Source of the DNA: Bacillota bacterium
GTDB lineage: Bacteria > Bacillota > Clostridia > Acetivibrionales > DTU013
Assembly (NCBI GenBank): GCA_023411715.1
Contig: JAEYOM010000154.1
Coordinates: 1 to 21,144 of the forward strand
DNA: 21,144 nt
Direction of reading: 5' to 3'
Shown here: piece by piece, positions 1-8,029 of the stretch
How the letters are laid out: every line of letters begins with the position of its first letter
Numbering within the stretch: position 1 is the first letter of the stretch
Notes under the pieces: generated by a model
The model's input: the letters and a program-made list of their open reading frames with translations, nothing else
What the model was told of the DNA's origin: nothing
The model's database searches: none
Made by a program: the position numbers and the translations under genes

Positions 1-112
1 ACGCCATATTGCAGAGTTTTTGCCAATGTGAGAAAACCAACGCAGCCGCTGCTGCAGATGCAAACAATATTATCGATACCCCGAGCAGAGTACCGACTGC
101 CGGAATGGCCAT
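1..112 (-). CDS. N-terminal fragment of a membrane protein (runs off left edge)
   Basis: An open frame starts at ATG 112..110 and stays open to the window edge (37 codons). A purine-rich ribosome site (AGGGGGG, complement of 122-128) lies about 9 nt upstream, and a sigma-A-like promoter lies at 187-215. A TAG stop occurs in frame further upstream, so the coding region must begin in this leader. The visible peptide is mostly one hydrophobic segment (about residues 7-28, rich in Ala, Leu and Ile) followed by HWQK, as expected for an N-terminal membrane anchor or first transmembrane helix. Too little is visible to name a family. Because only the N terminus is seen, a decayed gene or chance frame is possible. 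Confidence 0.45.
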   Translation of the reverse strand, partial: MAIPAVGTLLGVSIILFASAAAAALVFSHWQKLCNMA

Positions 113-163
113 CCAAAAAGTCCCCCCTGAAGGCCCGAATAGATAAAACAAACAATATTTCTA

Positions 164-178
164 GGCTTTAGCAAAGCC
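164..178 (-). other. Short stem-loop at the predicted mRNA 5' end
   Basis: A perfect 6-bp inverted repeat (GGCTTT / AAAGCC, 3-nt loop) lies just downstream of the -10 element of the promoter at 187-215. It would sit at the very 5' end of the leftward transcript, where such hairpins often protect mRNA. No T-run follows, so it does not look like a terminator. Confidence 0.35.
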
Positions 179-183
179 ACTTT

Positions 184-211
184 CGTATAGTAGCACTTCA
201 GCTATTATACG
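184..211. repeat. Inverted repeat overlapping the left promoter (candidate operator)
   Basis: Arms CGTATAGTAG (184-193) and CTATTATACG (202-211) are inverted copies with one mismatch, separated by 8 bp. The left arm covers the -10 element of the minus-strand promoter and the right arm reaches the edge of the -35 element. That is where a dimeric repressor would block RNA polymerase. No regulator for it is identifiable in the window. Confidence 0.4.
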
Positions 212-215
212 TCAA
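187..215 (-). promoter_or_regulatory. Sigma-A-like promoter for the left-edge gene
   Basis: Read on the minus strand, TTGACG (215..210) is followed after 17 bp by TACTAT (192..187). This gives a start near 180 and a leader of about 70 nt before ATG 112. The element overlaps the inverted repeat at 184-211. Confidence 0.5.
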
Positions 216-282
216 CATTTTTGGCAGAGCATTCTATTGTCGAAATTATACAAATTTTTGAATTTGTGTCTTCATAGTGCAA

Positions 283-317
283 TAAAAGAGGGCAGTCCCC
301 TGTAAAGAGAACCGCCC
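283..317 (-). terminator. Probable rho-independent terminator of the ABC exporter operon
   Basis: About 60 nt after the stop of the second exporter gene, the minus strand can form a 9-bp stem (GGGCGGTTC against GGGACTGCCC, with G-T pairs and an unpaired base at the loop side), followed by TCTTTTATT. The stem is imperfect and the T-tract is interrupted, so strength is uncertain, but position and direction fit. Confidence 0.5.
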
Positions 318-378
318 ACGTTAACATGCGTCTGTTATCCGACCCTGCCGAGTACCTACTAAATTCAAAGTTTGCTTA

Positions 379-2175
379 TCAACCGGCTTCTTCCTCGTCG
401 TTCAGGAACTTGAACTGGGAGGTATAAAGATTGTAGTACTGCCCCTGCAGCCTGATCAGCTCCTCATGCGTACCCGACTCCACTATATCGCCGTCTTCCA
501 CCACCATTATCCTGTCGGCGTTGCGGATGGTCGAAAGCCTGTGAGCTATTACGAATGAAGTCCTGCCCGCAAGCAGCTTCCTTATGCCTTGCTGGACCAG
601 CCTCTCGGTATGGGTGTCGATACTCGCCGTTGCCTCGTCCAGTATAAGTATCCGCGGGTTTGCCAGAAGCGTCCTGGCGAAGGCGATCAATTGCCTCTGT
701 CCGGCCGACAGCCTGGTTCCGCGTTCATTTACGTCAGTGTCGTAGCCCTTTTCGAATTTCATTATGAAATCGTGAGCCGAAACAGCTTTTGCAGCAGCAA
801 CAATCTCATCATCCGTCGCATCGAGCTTGCCGTAACGGATGTTCTCCCTGATCGTTGCCGAGAACAGGAAGGTATCCTGCGGCATAAGTCCTACCTGCCC
901 CCTTAGGCTTTCCAGAGTTACATTGTTGACATTTATACCGTCAATCAGCACACTGCCTGAAGTGACTTCGTAGAACCGGCTTATGAGGTTGACGATAGTC
1001 GTCTTGCCCGCTCCAGTCGAACCGACAAGCGCTATTGTCTGCCCTGCCTTTACGTCGAAGCTTACATTATTCAGAACCTTCTGGCCTTCGTCATAGCCGA
1101 AGGTCACATTACGGAACGAAACGTCCCCCTTGATTTTCGGCATTGGCCTGGCTTCCGACCTGTCCTTGATATCGGGTTCTATGTCGAGTATCTCGAATAT
1201 GCGCTCCGCCCCTGACATGTTGGTAACAAGCTGGTTGTAGAAGTTACTGATATTCATAATCGGCTGCCAGAACATCGAAACATAGCCTGTAAACGCCACA
1301 AGCAGGCCCGGTGTGATCGAGCCGGACTGTATCAGGGTGGCCCCGGTCCAGAATACCAGTATCGTTCCGACACCCCAGGACATATCGACTGTCGGCCAGA
1401 AGAAGTCGTTCATCATAACTGCCCTTACGAAGGATCTGCGCCATTCTTTCAGCAGCTTGAGGAAAATTCCGGACGTCTCCTTTTCCGCCGCAAAGCTTTG
1501 CACGACCCTTATGCCTGAAAAGTCCTCATGTGTAAAAGCATTCATATTTGAGTTCTTTTTCCTGTTGACCTGCCAGCGTTTCCTCGATATGGTCGATATA
1601 AAGAACATGACAATTATCAAAAACGGCAGCGCCGTCAATGCGACCAGACCCAGTCTGAGGTTCATTGTCAGCATGATCACGGCGACCAGTATGATTTTAA
1701 CGAGCTCCGGAACCAGGCTGGTAACGCTGTTAGTAAACAGGTCATTAAGCGAATTCACGTCGCCGATGATCCTTGCCAGTATCTTGCCTGCCGGCCGGTT
1801 GTCAAAAAACGAGAACGACAGCTTCTGTATATGCGAGTACAGCTGCTGGCGGATCGTCAGCAATATGCTGTTGGAAACCTTGCCCATGATCAATATCCTG
1901 AAACGCGAGCAAATCATTGCTGCAACGTTCATCAGGATCATTGCTCCGCCCAGCAAAATCAAGTTTCTTGAATCGCCGACCTTTATGATCTTGTCGATCG
2001 CGATCTTGAGCAGGTAGGGATTGGACAGTTCCACTGCTATTGCTACGGCCATGAGCAGTAAAGTCGTGGCAACCGGTCTCCCGTATGGTTTCAAATAAGA
2101 TAAAAGCCTTTTTATCAATGTTAGGTTTAGGCTCTCCTTGAGATCCTCGTCTTCCCTGAAGTTGTTTATTGGCAT
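379..2175 (-). CDS. Heterodimeric ABC exporter subunit with canonical ATPase site (BmrD/YheH-like)
   Basis: This is a 598-residue half-transporter: an N-terminal six-helix membrane domain (about residues 25-310) followed by an ATP-binding domain (about 345-585). Visible motifs are Walker A GSTGAGKTT (Lys391), signature LSAGQRQL, Walker B LILDEATASID with catalytic Glu514, and the H-loop IAHRLST. It pairs with the product of the preceding gene: the stop TAA of that gene shares one base with this ATG (2173-2175), and GAGGTGG sits just ahead, indicating translational coupling. In BmrCD and TM287/288 exporters one subunit keeps the catalytic Glu and has an altered signature; LSAGQ instead of LSGGQ fits that role. 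The family exports drugs, lipids or peptides; the substrate here is unknown. A terminator at 283-317 ends the operon. Confidence 0.9.
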   Translation of the reverse strand: MPINNFREDEDLKESLNLTLIKRLLSYLKPYGRPVATTLLLMAVAIAVELSNPYLLKIAIDKIIKVGDSRNLILLGGAMILMNVAAMICSRFRILIMGKVSNSILLTIRQQLYSHIQKLSFSFFDNRPAGKILARIIGDVNSLNDLFTNSVTSLVPELVKIILVAVIMLTMNLRLGLVALTALPFLIIVMFFISTISRKRWQVNRKKNSNMNAFTHEDFSGIRVVQSFAAEKETSGIFLKLLKEWRRSFVRAVMMNDFFWPTVDMSWGVGTILVFWTGATLIQSGSITPGLLVAFTGYVSMFWQPIMNISNFYNQLVTNMSGAERIFEILDIEPDIKDRSEARPMPKIKGDVSFRNVTFGYDEGQKVLNNVSFDVKAGQTIALVGSTGAGKTTIVNLISRFYEVTSGSVLIDGINVNNVTLESLRGQVGLMPQDTFLFSATIRENIRYGKLDATDDEIVAAAKAVSAHDFIMKFEKGYDTDVNERGTRLSAGQRQLIAFARTLLANPRILILDEATASIDTHTERLVQQGIRKLLAGRTSFVIAHRLSTIRNADRIMVVEDGDIVESGTHEELIRLQGQYYNLYTSQFKFLNDEEEAG

Positions 2176-3911
2176 TATACCACCTCTTTTTCAAGCGCTT
2201 CCACGTAGTCACGGTACTGTTCGCAGTAAGTGTCGTAATAACGTCCGCGCAGATCAATAAGTTCCTGGTGATTGCCGCGTTCGACAATCTTTCCGTTTTC
2301 GAAATACAGTATCTCATCTGCATTCTTCACCGCCGATATACGATGGGCTATAATAAACCTCGTGATTCCCTTCCGGCGCTCCATCGCCTTCTGGATCGCG
2401 TACTCGGTTTCCATATCGAGAGCCGATGTCGAATCGTCCATGATAAGGACCTTCGCATCCCTAACAAGAGCCCTGGCAATAGATATCCTTTGCTTCTGCC
2501 CCCCAGAGAGCCCGATACCGCGCTCTCCTATGACTGTTTGATAACCCTCGGGCATCTGTGATACGAATTCATCCACCATGGCATCCCTGCATGCCGAATG
2601 AAAAACTTCATCGGAAATACTTCCCGCACCGAACCGGATGTTCTCCTCTATCGTATCCGAAAACAGGAACGTCTCCTGCATCACCGCAGATACATTGCTT
2701 CTCAGGACAGAAAGGTCCATGTCTTTCACATCCACTCCGTCAAAATATACATTGCCGGCAGAACAGTCGTAATACCTACCTATCAGGTTTATGAGCGAGC
2801 TCTTTCCAGCTCCTGTGATCCCCATTACAGCGATCGTGCTGCCCGGCTCCGCATTGATATTGATATCTTTCAATACGGAAGAACCGGCAAAATCAAAGCT
2901 GACATTTTTAAATTCGATTCGTCCCTGCAGCTTTTTTGGGCTCTTCGGTTCATCGCAGTTACTGATCGTCGGTTCCTCTTCGAAGATCTTGTTGATCTTC
3001 TTCACGGATGCCAGACACTGCGCCAGTACGCTTGTGATCCAACCCATCATCCTCATGGGCCAAATCAGCATAAAAATGTAATTACTGAATGCAACGAGCG
3101 TTCCGAGGGTTATTTCCCTGCCGATCACAAAATAGCCGCCGACTGAAATAACCAGAACAGACACAAGATTTGAAAGGAACTCTATCGTAGGAAAGTATCT
3201 GGCAAACGATGTTGCCTGTTCAAAGTTGATCTTGTAATTCTCCTCGTTCTGGCGAAGAAACTTCTGTATTTCATGTTTTTCACGGCCGAAAGCCTTGACT
3301 ACCCTGACCCCCGCTATATTCTGCTGGGCGGTCGTATTCAGCACCGCCCTCTGGTCGCTTATTTTCTCATAAATCGCGCCGACTGATCTTTCGAGCTTGA
3401 ACACTACGAATTCGATCACCGGCATGGTGACAAGGCTTATTAGTGCGAGCTTCCAGTTTATGCTGAACAAAATCACCGATGCAACGACGAAATAAATGCT
3501 CTGTTCCATGAACATCATGAAACCGAAGCAAATTGCATTCATTATATTTTCAGTATCTTCCTTGATGCGTGACATCAATTCGCCCGTATTGTTTTCATCA
3601 AAGAACGAGAATGAAAGCTTCTGTATGTGGTCAAACAGGCTCTTCCTCAGATTAAGTATGACCTTCGAACTGGATATGTCAAAGCCTATTTCCTTCGTGT
3701 AACCCAATACAGCACGCGCGATCATTATTGCCGCAAGCGCAGGCAGAGCCGTCCCGAGATAGTCCATCTCCCCGTTCATGACGACCTTGTCGATTATATT
3801 GCCGACAATATACGGATTGTACATATCAAGCGCAACAGCCGTCAAAAGCGCTGCTATTGCAATTAAATATGACCACCACTGCTTTTTCATAAATTTCAAA
3901 AGTCTCTTCAA
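2175..3911 (-). CDS. Heterodimeric ABC exporter subunit with degenerate ATPase site (BmrC/YheI-like)
   Basis: This 578-residue half-transporter has a membrane domain (about residues 10-300) and an ATP-binding domain (about 330-570). It carries Walker A GITGAGKSS (Lys370), a canonical signature LSGGQKQR and H-loop IAHRIS. Walker B reads LIMDDSTSALD, so Asp493 stands where the catalytic Glu is expected. That substitution marks the degenerate site of heterodimeric exporters such as TM287/288 and BmrCD, so this protein should work only with the subunit encoded next. The start is TTG at 3911, supported by AGGAGG (complement of 3920-3925) 8 nt upstream. No convincing promoter was seen directly upstream; initiation within 3912-4007 or read-through from the 68-residue gene are both possible. 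The transport substrate cannot be inferred. Confidence 0.9.
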   Translation of the reverse strand: MKRLLKFMKKQWWSYLIAIAALLTAVALDMYNPYIVGNIIDKVVMNGEMDYLGTALPALAAIMIARAVLGYTKEIGFDISSSKVILNLRKSLFDHIQKLSFSFFDENNTGELMSRIKEDTENIMNAICFGFMMFMEQSIYFVVASVILFSINWKLALISLVTMPVIEFVVFKLERSVGAIYEKISDQRAVLNTTAQQNIAGVRVVKAFGREKHEIQKFLRQNEENYKINFEQATSFARYFPTIEFLSNLVSVLVISVGGYFVIGREITLGTLVAFSNYIFMLIWPMRMMGWITSVLAQCLASVKKINKIFEEEPTISNCDEPKSPKKLQGRIEFKNVSFDFAGSSVLKDININAEPGSTIAVMGITGAGKSSLINLIGRYYDCSAGNVYFDGVDVKDMDLSVLRSNVSAVMQETFLFSDTIEENIRFGAGSISDEVFHSACRDAMVDEFVSQMPEGYQTVIGERGIGLSGGQKQRISIARALVRDAKVLIMDDSTSALDMETEYAIQKAMERRKGITRFIIAHRISAVKNADEILYFENGKIVERGNHQELIDLRGRYYDTYCEQYRDYVEALEKEVV

Positions 3912-4007
3912 AATTACTCCCTCCTAGCTCATATAACTGATTCCCGAGCTTTCTTTTGTTTTTTCTTTTTTGTCTTACCCACCTGTATCCGTTGACTGCG
4001 GCAGAAG

Positions 4008-4040
4008 TAAAAAAGAGGCCGCGATACTTGCGCCGCGCCC
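4008..4040 (-). terminator. Second hairpin terminator behind the 68-residue gene
   Basis: On the minus strand GGCGCG pairs with CGCGGCC (one bulged G), with a loop of about 10 nt followed by TCTTTTTT. It lies directly after the stronger terminator at 4044-4077, giving a tandem stop before the ABC exporter operon. Confidence 0.45.
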
Positions 4041-4043
4041 TTA

Positions 4044-4077
4044 CAAAAAATTAAGGCCGCGGTGATAACCGCGGCCT
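4044..4077 (-). terminator. Strong rho-independent terminator of the 68-residue gene
   Basis: A perfect 10-bp inverted repeat, AGGCCGCGGT / ACCGCGGCCT, with a GATA tetraloop (4054-4077), is followed on the minus strand by TAATTTTTTG. It begins 14 nt after the stop codon of the gene at 4092-4298. Confidence 0.85.
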
Positions 4078-4091
4078 GCTCATTTCGGTGA

Positions 4092-4298
4092 TCAACGAAT
4101 TCTTTCGGAAGATACCAGTGAGTAGGCAAGGTTATCCAATACTACGAGTTTATCGATATTCGATTTGTCATTGCCGCCAAATGTAACAGCAGCGTCGAAT
4201 CCACCGTCTGCGCCTTTAAATCCAAATGCGCATACTACACCCGTACCTGCATGTCTGACTGTTGATACGATCCTGGCAACACTTGTATTACGTAGCAT
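4092..4298 (-). CDS. Small protein of unknown function (68 residues)
   Basis: I do not recognise this protein. It starts at ATG 4298 with an excellent ribosome site (AAGGAGG, complement of 4306-4312) 7 nt upstream. A sigma-A-like promoter lies at 4342-4370 and a strong terminator at 4044-4077, so it forms a complete single-gene unit. The peptide begins MLRNTSVARIVSTVRHAGTG. A glycine-rich middle (motifs FGFKGADGG and VTFGGND) is followed by a hydrophobic stretch around KLVVLDNLAYSLV. It is slightly basic and has one Cys. It has no clear signal peptide or transmembrane helix, so it is likely cytosolic. The neighbouring glycosidase and exporter operons do not define a role. It could be a small structural or regulatory protein; the expression signals argue that it is real. 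Confidence 0.75.
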   Translation of the reverse strand: MLRNTSVARIVSTVRHAGTGVVCAFGFKGADGGFDAAVTFGGNDKSNIDKLVVLDNLAYSLVSSERIR

Positions 4299-4341
4299 GT
4301 ACCTGCCTCCTTCTTAAAGATTTGTGATAACTCACGTAACT

Positions 4342-4370
4342 ATGGTAAAACAAAAAATATTAATAGTCAA
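4342..4370 (-). promoter_or_regulatory. Promoter of the 68-residue gene
   Basis: Minus-strand TTGACT (4370..4365) and TACCAT (4347..4342) are separated by 17 bp in a very AT-rich context. The expected start near 4335 gives a leader of about 37 nt before ATG 4298. Confidence 0.7.
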
Positions 4371-4434
4371 GAAATTTTTTACATTAAACTTCCAGAAAAT
4401 TTTTCTATAAAATATACTATACCAAATTCGATGC

Positions 4435-5850
4435 CTAATATACTCCTACGAAGGACAAGGTCGGCGCAACTCTCGAATCCAGGATACGTATGCGTATTTT
4501 ATCCGTCCTTATCGTATTCAGCGGTACTATACGTTTGTAACCCACTACAGTTCCTTCGTATACCGTTTTGTATTCTCTGTCCAGATAAGCCTCGATAGTG
4601 TATGCTTCAACTCTCTGGCTGCATTTGATATTTTCCTTCAATACAATATGCCGGATTTCCTGTTTCTCCTTCCAGGCTGCTTCTATGACAGCTTCCGTTA
4701 CTCCGTCCTCCGTTCTGTAATACTCGGAATAATCGTCCGTCCTGACGTTGTCGATTCCATATCCGTTCATGAAAGATGCTGCGGTCAATTCCGCTCCATC
4801 CAGCAGATTCTTCGTGAACGCCTGCCTCAAGAAATCCCCTATTTCTTTCAGCCTTTTTACATCATTTTCATGGAAAAGGCCTTCTTTCGTTGGAGGTATG
4901 TTGAGAAGAAACGTAGCGTTGCCGCCTACGGAGTTATAATATATTATCATCAGTTCATCAAATGAGCGGACCCTCCCGTCCTCTTCCTCATGATAGAACC
5001 ATCCCGGCCGTATCGACGTATTCACCTCCGCGGGATACCATATCAGGTCCGTCTCGTCCTTTAGTATTTCTCTGCTGCCCAGATCCTGATCTGACGCCGA
5101 TATCTTCCTCTGCCCGAATTTATCATCGTCTTCCATCTGGCTCTGATTCGCTATCAGTTCGGTCTCCTTCGTCCTGGCCGGTACTACGCTCCATTCTGCT
5201 TTTCTTGTATAACCCGCTTCATTTCCGCACCAGCGTATATCCGGCCCGCAAACATTTATACAAGCCGTCGGCTGAAGTCTGCGTATAGTCTCATAATAAC
5301 GTTCCCAGTCATAAACCTGCTTTTTGCCATTGCTACCTTCGCCGCAGGCGCCGTCAAACCACACTGAAAATATTTCGCCGTAGTTTGACAAAAGCTCGGA
5401 AAGTTGATTGATAAAATAATCGTTATAAAGCTTTCCGTATCCATAAGCCTGATTGTTTCTGTCCCATGGCGACAGATAAACGCCGAACTTTATACCGGCT
5501 TCCCTGCAGGCCCCCGATACCTCCTTTACAATGTCTCCCTTCCCATCTTTATACGGGCTGCAGGCAACCGTATGGCTCGTATATTTGCTCGGCCACAGGC
5601 AGAATCCGTCGTGATGCTTGCAGGTTAGTATCAATCCCCTCATACCAGCCGACTTCAGTGCACCAACCCACTGACGCGCATCAAATTTTACAGGATTAAA
5701 TATGGAAGGACTTTCCTTACCATCCCCCCACTCCTTTCCGGTAAATGTATTTACGGTAAAATGAACGAAGCTGTAAAATTCCAGCTGCTGATATTTGAAC
5801 TGCCTCTGGCTTGGCACGACCTGCACCAAACGTATGTCTGTCTCTTTCAT
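4435..5850 (-). CDS. Intracellular alpha-L-fucosidase, glycoside hydrolase family 29
   Basis: This 471-residue enzyme should hydrolyse terminal alpha-L-fucose from oligosaccharides. Family marks include an N-terminal block with FVHFTVNTFTGKEWGDG (about 28-44), TCKHHDGFCLWPS (76-88), GVYLSPWD (123-130) and VWFDGA, in which Asp166 fits the catalytic nucleophile. The C-terminal ~110 residues look like the beta-sandwich seen in many GH29 proteins and end in SFVGVY. The block around the EWGDG motif resembles subfamily B (alpha-1,3/4-fucosidases), which is an inference. I place the start at ATG 5850 because AAGGGAG lies 7 nt upstream; a longer frame reaching 5940 overlaps the preceding gene's stop and has no support. 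No signal peptide is present, so it acts in the cytoplasm on imported sugars. It is the last gene of the uptake and degradation operon; no GC-rich terminator was seen after it. Confidence 0.9.
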   Translation of the reverse strand: MKETDIRLVQVVPSQRQFKYQQLEFYSFVHFTVNTFTGKEWGDGKESPSIFNPVKFDARQWVGALKSAGMRGLILTCKHHDGFCLWPSKYTSHTVACSPYKDGKGDIVKEVSGACREAGIKFGVYLSPWDRNNQAYGYGKLYNDYFINQLSELLSNYGEIFSVWFDGACGEGSNGKKQVYDWERYYETIRRLQPTACINVCGPDIRWCGNEAGYTRKAEWSVVPARTKETELIANQSQMEDDDKFGQRKISASDQDLGSREILKDETDLIWYPAEVNTSIRPGWFYHEEEDGRVRSFDELMIIYYNSVGGNATFLLNIPPTKEGLFHENDVKRLKEIGDFLRQAFTKNLLDGAELTAASFMNGYGIDNVRTDDYSEYYRTEDGVTEAVIEAAWKEKQEIRHIVLKENIKCSQRVEAYTIEAYLDREYKTVYEGTVVGYKRIVPLNTIRTDKIRIRILDSRVAPTLSFVGVY

Positions 5851-5863
5851 ACAATACTCCCTT

Positions 5864-5918
5864 CGTTTTTCCGGCTGGCATTGCAATACCGGATCGACGC
5901 TTTTCCCTGGCTGGCATT
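5864..5918 (-). repeat. Two diverged direct copies in the GH42-GH29 spacer
   Basis: A ~20-bp element containing AATGCCAGCC followed by a G/A-rich stretch (minus strand) occurs at 5864-5882 and again at 5898-5918, with small differences. It lies between the beta-galactosidase stop and the fucosidase ribosome site. It may be a local duplication of a translation-initiation region. Confidence 0.35.
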
Positions 5919-5924
5919 TAACTG

Positions 5925-7964
5925 TCAAACTGCTTGACACCTTTCGGTATAAACGTCACAGCCCCATGGCGGCAGCTCTATGGTTCCGCTAACATCAGCC
6001 CCGGAAACCAAACTCTTTCCGCCGATGCCTATATCTACTGACTTCCGATCCGGTGTGAAATTCATAACGAAAACATAGTTGTTTTCACCATCGGTGCGCA
6101 CCTGCGCAGTGCAGCCGGCCGGCAATACGCCCTTAACAGCGCCGCCAATACCCAGTTTGCGGACCAGCATGCCGAAGAAGTCCTCCTGAAATTGTTCGTC
6201 AAGCCTTGCAGCAATAAAATATGCCTCACCTTTTCCGAAACGGTTGACTGTTGCAGCGGGGCTGCCCGCATAGAAATCCTCACAATAGGTGGCAATCGTC
6301 TGCGCTCCTTTCGGATGGACGATCTCGCAAAAATCGCGAGCCTGGTATTTGGCTCCGTTCCATTCCACAGACCTTCTTTCCTCTTCAAAAAGACCGTCGA
6401 TCTCTTCACACCAGATTCCCAGAACATGCCCGAGCGGCCCGGGGAACCCGCCCAGGAAACACAGGTCATGCTCATCCACATAACCCGTCATATATGTGGC
6501 TGCAAATGTACCGCCGTTTTTCACAAAAGTTTCGATTTTTTCGGCAATTCCGGGGCGAAGCATGTAAAGCATCGGTGCGATAACAAGCTTGTAGTCCGAC
6601 AGTTCCTTCGTACTGTCAATGATATCTACGGATATGCCGGCCTTCCAGAATGGCGCGTAATGCTCCTTCAGAGTCTCAACGTAATTCTTTTTGCTCTTGA
6701 ACCCCTGGCACATATCAAGTGCCCAGCGGTTTTCAACGTCATATATTATCGCAACGTCGGAAGGCTTCGCGGTTCCAACGACAGAGTCTAGTTTCTCAAG
6801 AGTCCTGCCTGTACCTGCAACCTCCCGGAATACTCTCGTATGTTCCGTGCCCACATGGTCAACCACGGCGCCATGGAATTTCTCAGCGCTTCCGCGGGAC
6901 TTCCGGAATTGAAAATATTGTACGGTGTCACTGCCGTGAGCTATCGCCTGCAAGCTTTGAAGCTCATGAAGCCCTGGCCTTCTTAGTTTGCCGACAGGCT
7001 GCCAGTTCGTAGTGGAAGGACTGCTTTCCATCAGCATAAACGGGCGCCCGTCCTTAAGTCTGCGGTTCATATCGTGAACCATCGACGTAAGCAGTGCTAT
7101 ATCTGAGTCGCCCTCATCACTTCTCCACGTTGGATAGTTATCCCAGGATGCGATATCCAAAGCCTCCGAAAGGCGGTAATAGTTCAGGCCGTCGTAAAGT
7201 CCCATCATATTCGTCGTACATGGCACATCCGGCGTAAGGCGTTTCAGAGGCTCCATCTCTGCCTTCATGAAGTCCAGAGTCTGTTCGGTCACAAAACGCT
7301 TCCAATCGAGAACAAGGCCATGGACGCTTGTCTCACCGATCTGGGATGGAGATTCGATCTGGCTCCAGCCCGTATAGGTGTGGCTCCAGAATGCCGTCCA
7401 CCATGCGCTGTTCAGCTCATCCAACGAGCCATAGCGCAGCTTGAGCCAATTTCGGAAGGCCTCCTGACACAATTCGCAATGGCATTCACCGCCGTATTCG
7501 TTCGAAAGGTGCCATACTGCCAGAGCAGGGTGATTTTTATAGCGCTCAGCAAGCGCTGTATTGATTTTTCTAACTTTGTCACGGTAGACGGGAGACGTGT
7601 AGCAATGGTTGTGCCTGCCTCCGTGAAGGATGCGGCGACGGTCCTCATTAACCCGGAGCACCTCCGGATATTTGAAGCTCATCCAAGCAGGGCGTGCGCC
7701 TGACGGGGTTGCAAGCACAGCTGCGATACCGTTTTTCGCCAGAAGGTCCATTACTTCGTCCAGCCAGGAAAAATCGAAGCGTCCTTCTTCCGGTTCCAAT
7801 GCTGCCCAGCTGAAGATTCCCACCGTCAGCGAATTTATGTGTGCAAGTCCGGCGAGGCGCATATCCTCCAGCCAGATCTCTTTAGCAGCGCGCCACTGGT
7901 CGGGGTTGTAATCGCCTCCATGCAGAATGTGAGGAAATTTGGGGATAATCGGTTTGTTTTTCAT
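5925..7964 (-). CDS. Beta-galactosidase, glycoside hydrolase family 42 (zinc-cysteine type)
   Basis: This is a GH42 enzyme expected to release beta-linked galactose from small oligosaccharides. Numbering from the longest frame (ATG 7985, 686 residues), the N terminus has HGGDYNPDQW. The acid/base is Glu163 in LSNEYGG and the nucleophile is Glu320 in MLMESSPS. Cys128 together with the cluster Cys168, Cys170 and Cys173 (CHCELC) matches the zinc site of the Thermus-type enzyme. A trimerisation-like domain (about 400-610) and a C-terminal beta domain follow. Three in-frame ATGs exist at 7985, 7976 and 7964. AAAGGA lies between the first two, about 13 nt before 7964, while 7985 has no ribosome site, so I prefer 7964 (679 residues). 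No signal peptide is seen. It lies 65 nt behind the other GH42 gene and 74 nt before the fucosidase. Confidence 0.92.
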   Translation of the reverse strand: MKNKPIIPKFPHILHGGDYNPDQWRAAKEIWLEDMRLAGLAHINSLTVGIFSWAALEPEEGRFDFSWLDEVMDLLAKNGIAAVLATPSGARPAWMSFKYPEVLRVNEDRRRILHGGRHNHCYTSPVYRDKVRKINTALAERYKNHPALAVWHLSNEYGGECHCELCQEAFRNWLKLRYGSLDELNSAWWTAFWSHTYTGWSQIESPSQIGETSVHGLVLDWKRFVTEQTLDFMKAEMEPLKRLTPDVPCTTNMMGLYDGLNYYRLSEALDIASWDNYPTWRSDEGDSDIALLTSMVHDMNRRLKDGRPFMLMESSPSTTNWQPVGKLRRPGLHELQSLQAIAHGSDTVQYFQFRKSRGSAEKFHGAVVDHVGTEHTRVFREVAGTGRTLEKLDSVVGTAKPSDVAIIYDVENRWALDMCQGFKSKKNYVETLKEHYAPFWKAGISVDIIDSTKELSDYKLVIAPMLYMLRPGIAEKIETFVKNGGTFAATYMTGYVDEHDLCFLGGFPGPLGHVLGIWCEEIDGLFEEERRSVEWNGAKYQARDFCEIVHPKGAQTIATYCEDFYAGSPAATVNRFGKGEAYFIAARLDEQFQEDFFGMLVRKLGIGGAVKGVLPAGCTAQVRTDGENNYVFVMNFTPDRKSVDIGIGGKSLVSGADVSGTIELPPWGCDVYTERCQAV

Positions 7965-8029
7965 AAAAAGTGTCATTCCTTTCATTTAAACTCATGTCAT
8001 AAAAATTTATGAATAAAATGTCGGACACG

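Noticed and set aside
1313..2017. Plus-strand 234-codon frame opposite the exporter gene
   Set aside because: It is a shadow of the minus-strand ABC exporter, has no ribosome site and resembles no protein.
2190..2206. Sequence resembling a CcpA (cre) site, TGGAAGCGCTTGAA on the minus strand
   Set aside because: It lies inside the 3' end of the first exporter gene and deviates from consensus at one key end base. The sequence gives no reason for carbon control of an exporter there.
3929..4129. Minus-strand 66-codon frame ending in a lysine run
   Set aside because: It crosses both hairpin terminators and overlaps the 68-residue gene in another frame, and it has no ribosome site. The lysines come from an A-rich spacer.
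5851..5940. 30-residue N-terminal extension of the fucosidase
   Set aside because: It overlaps the end of the GH42 gene, has no ribosome site and adds residues outside the family. ATG 5850 has AAGGGAG at good spacing.
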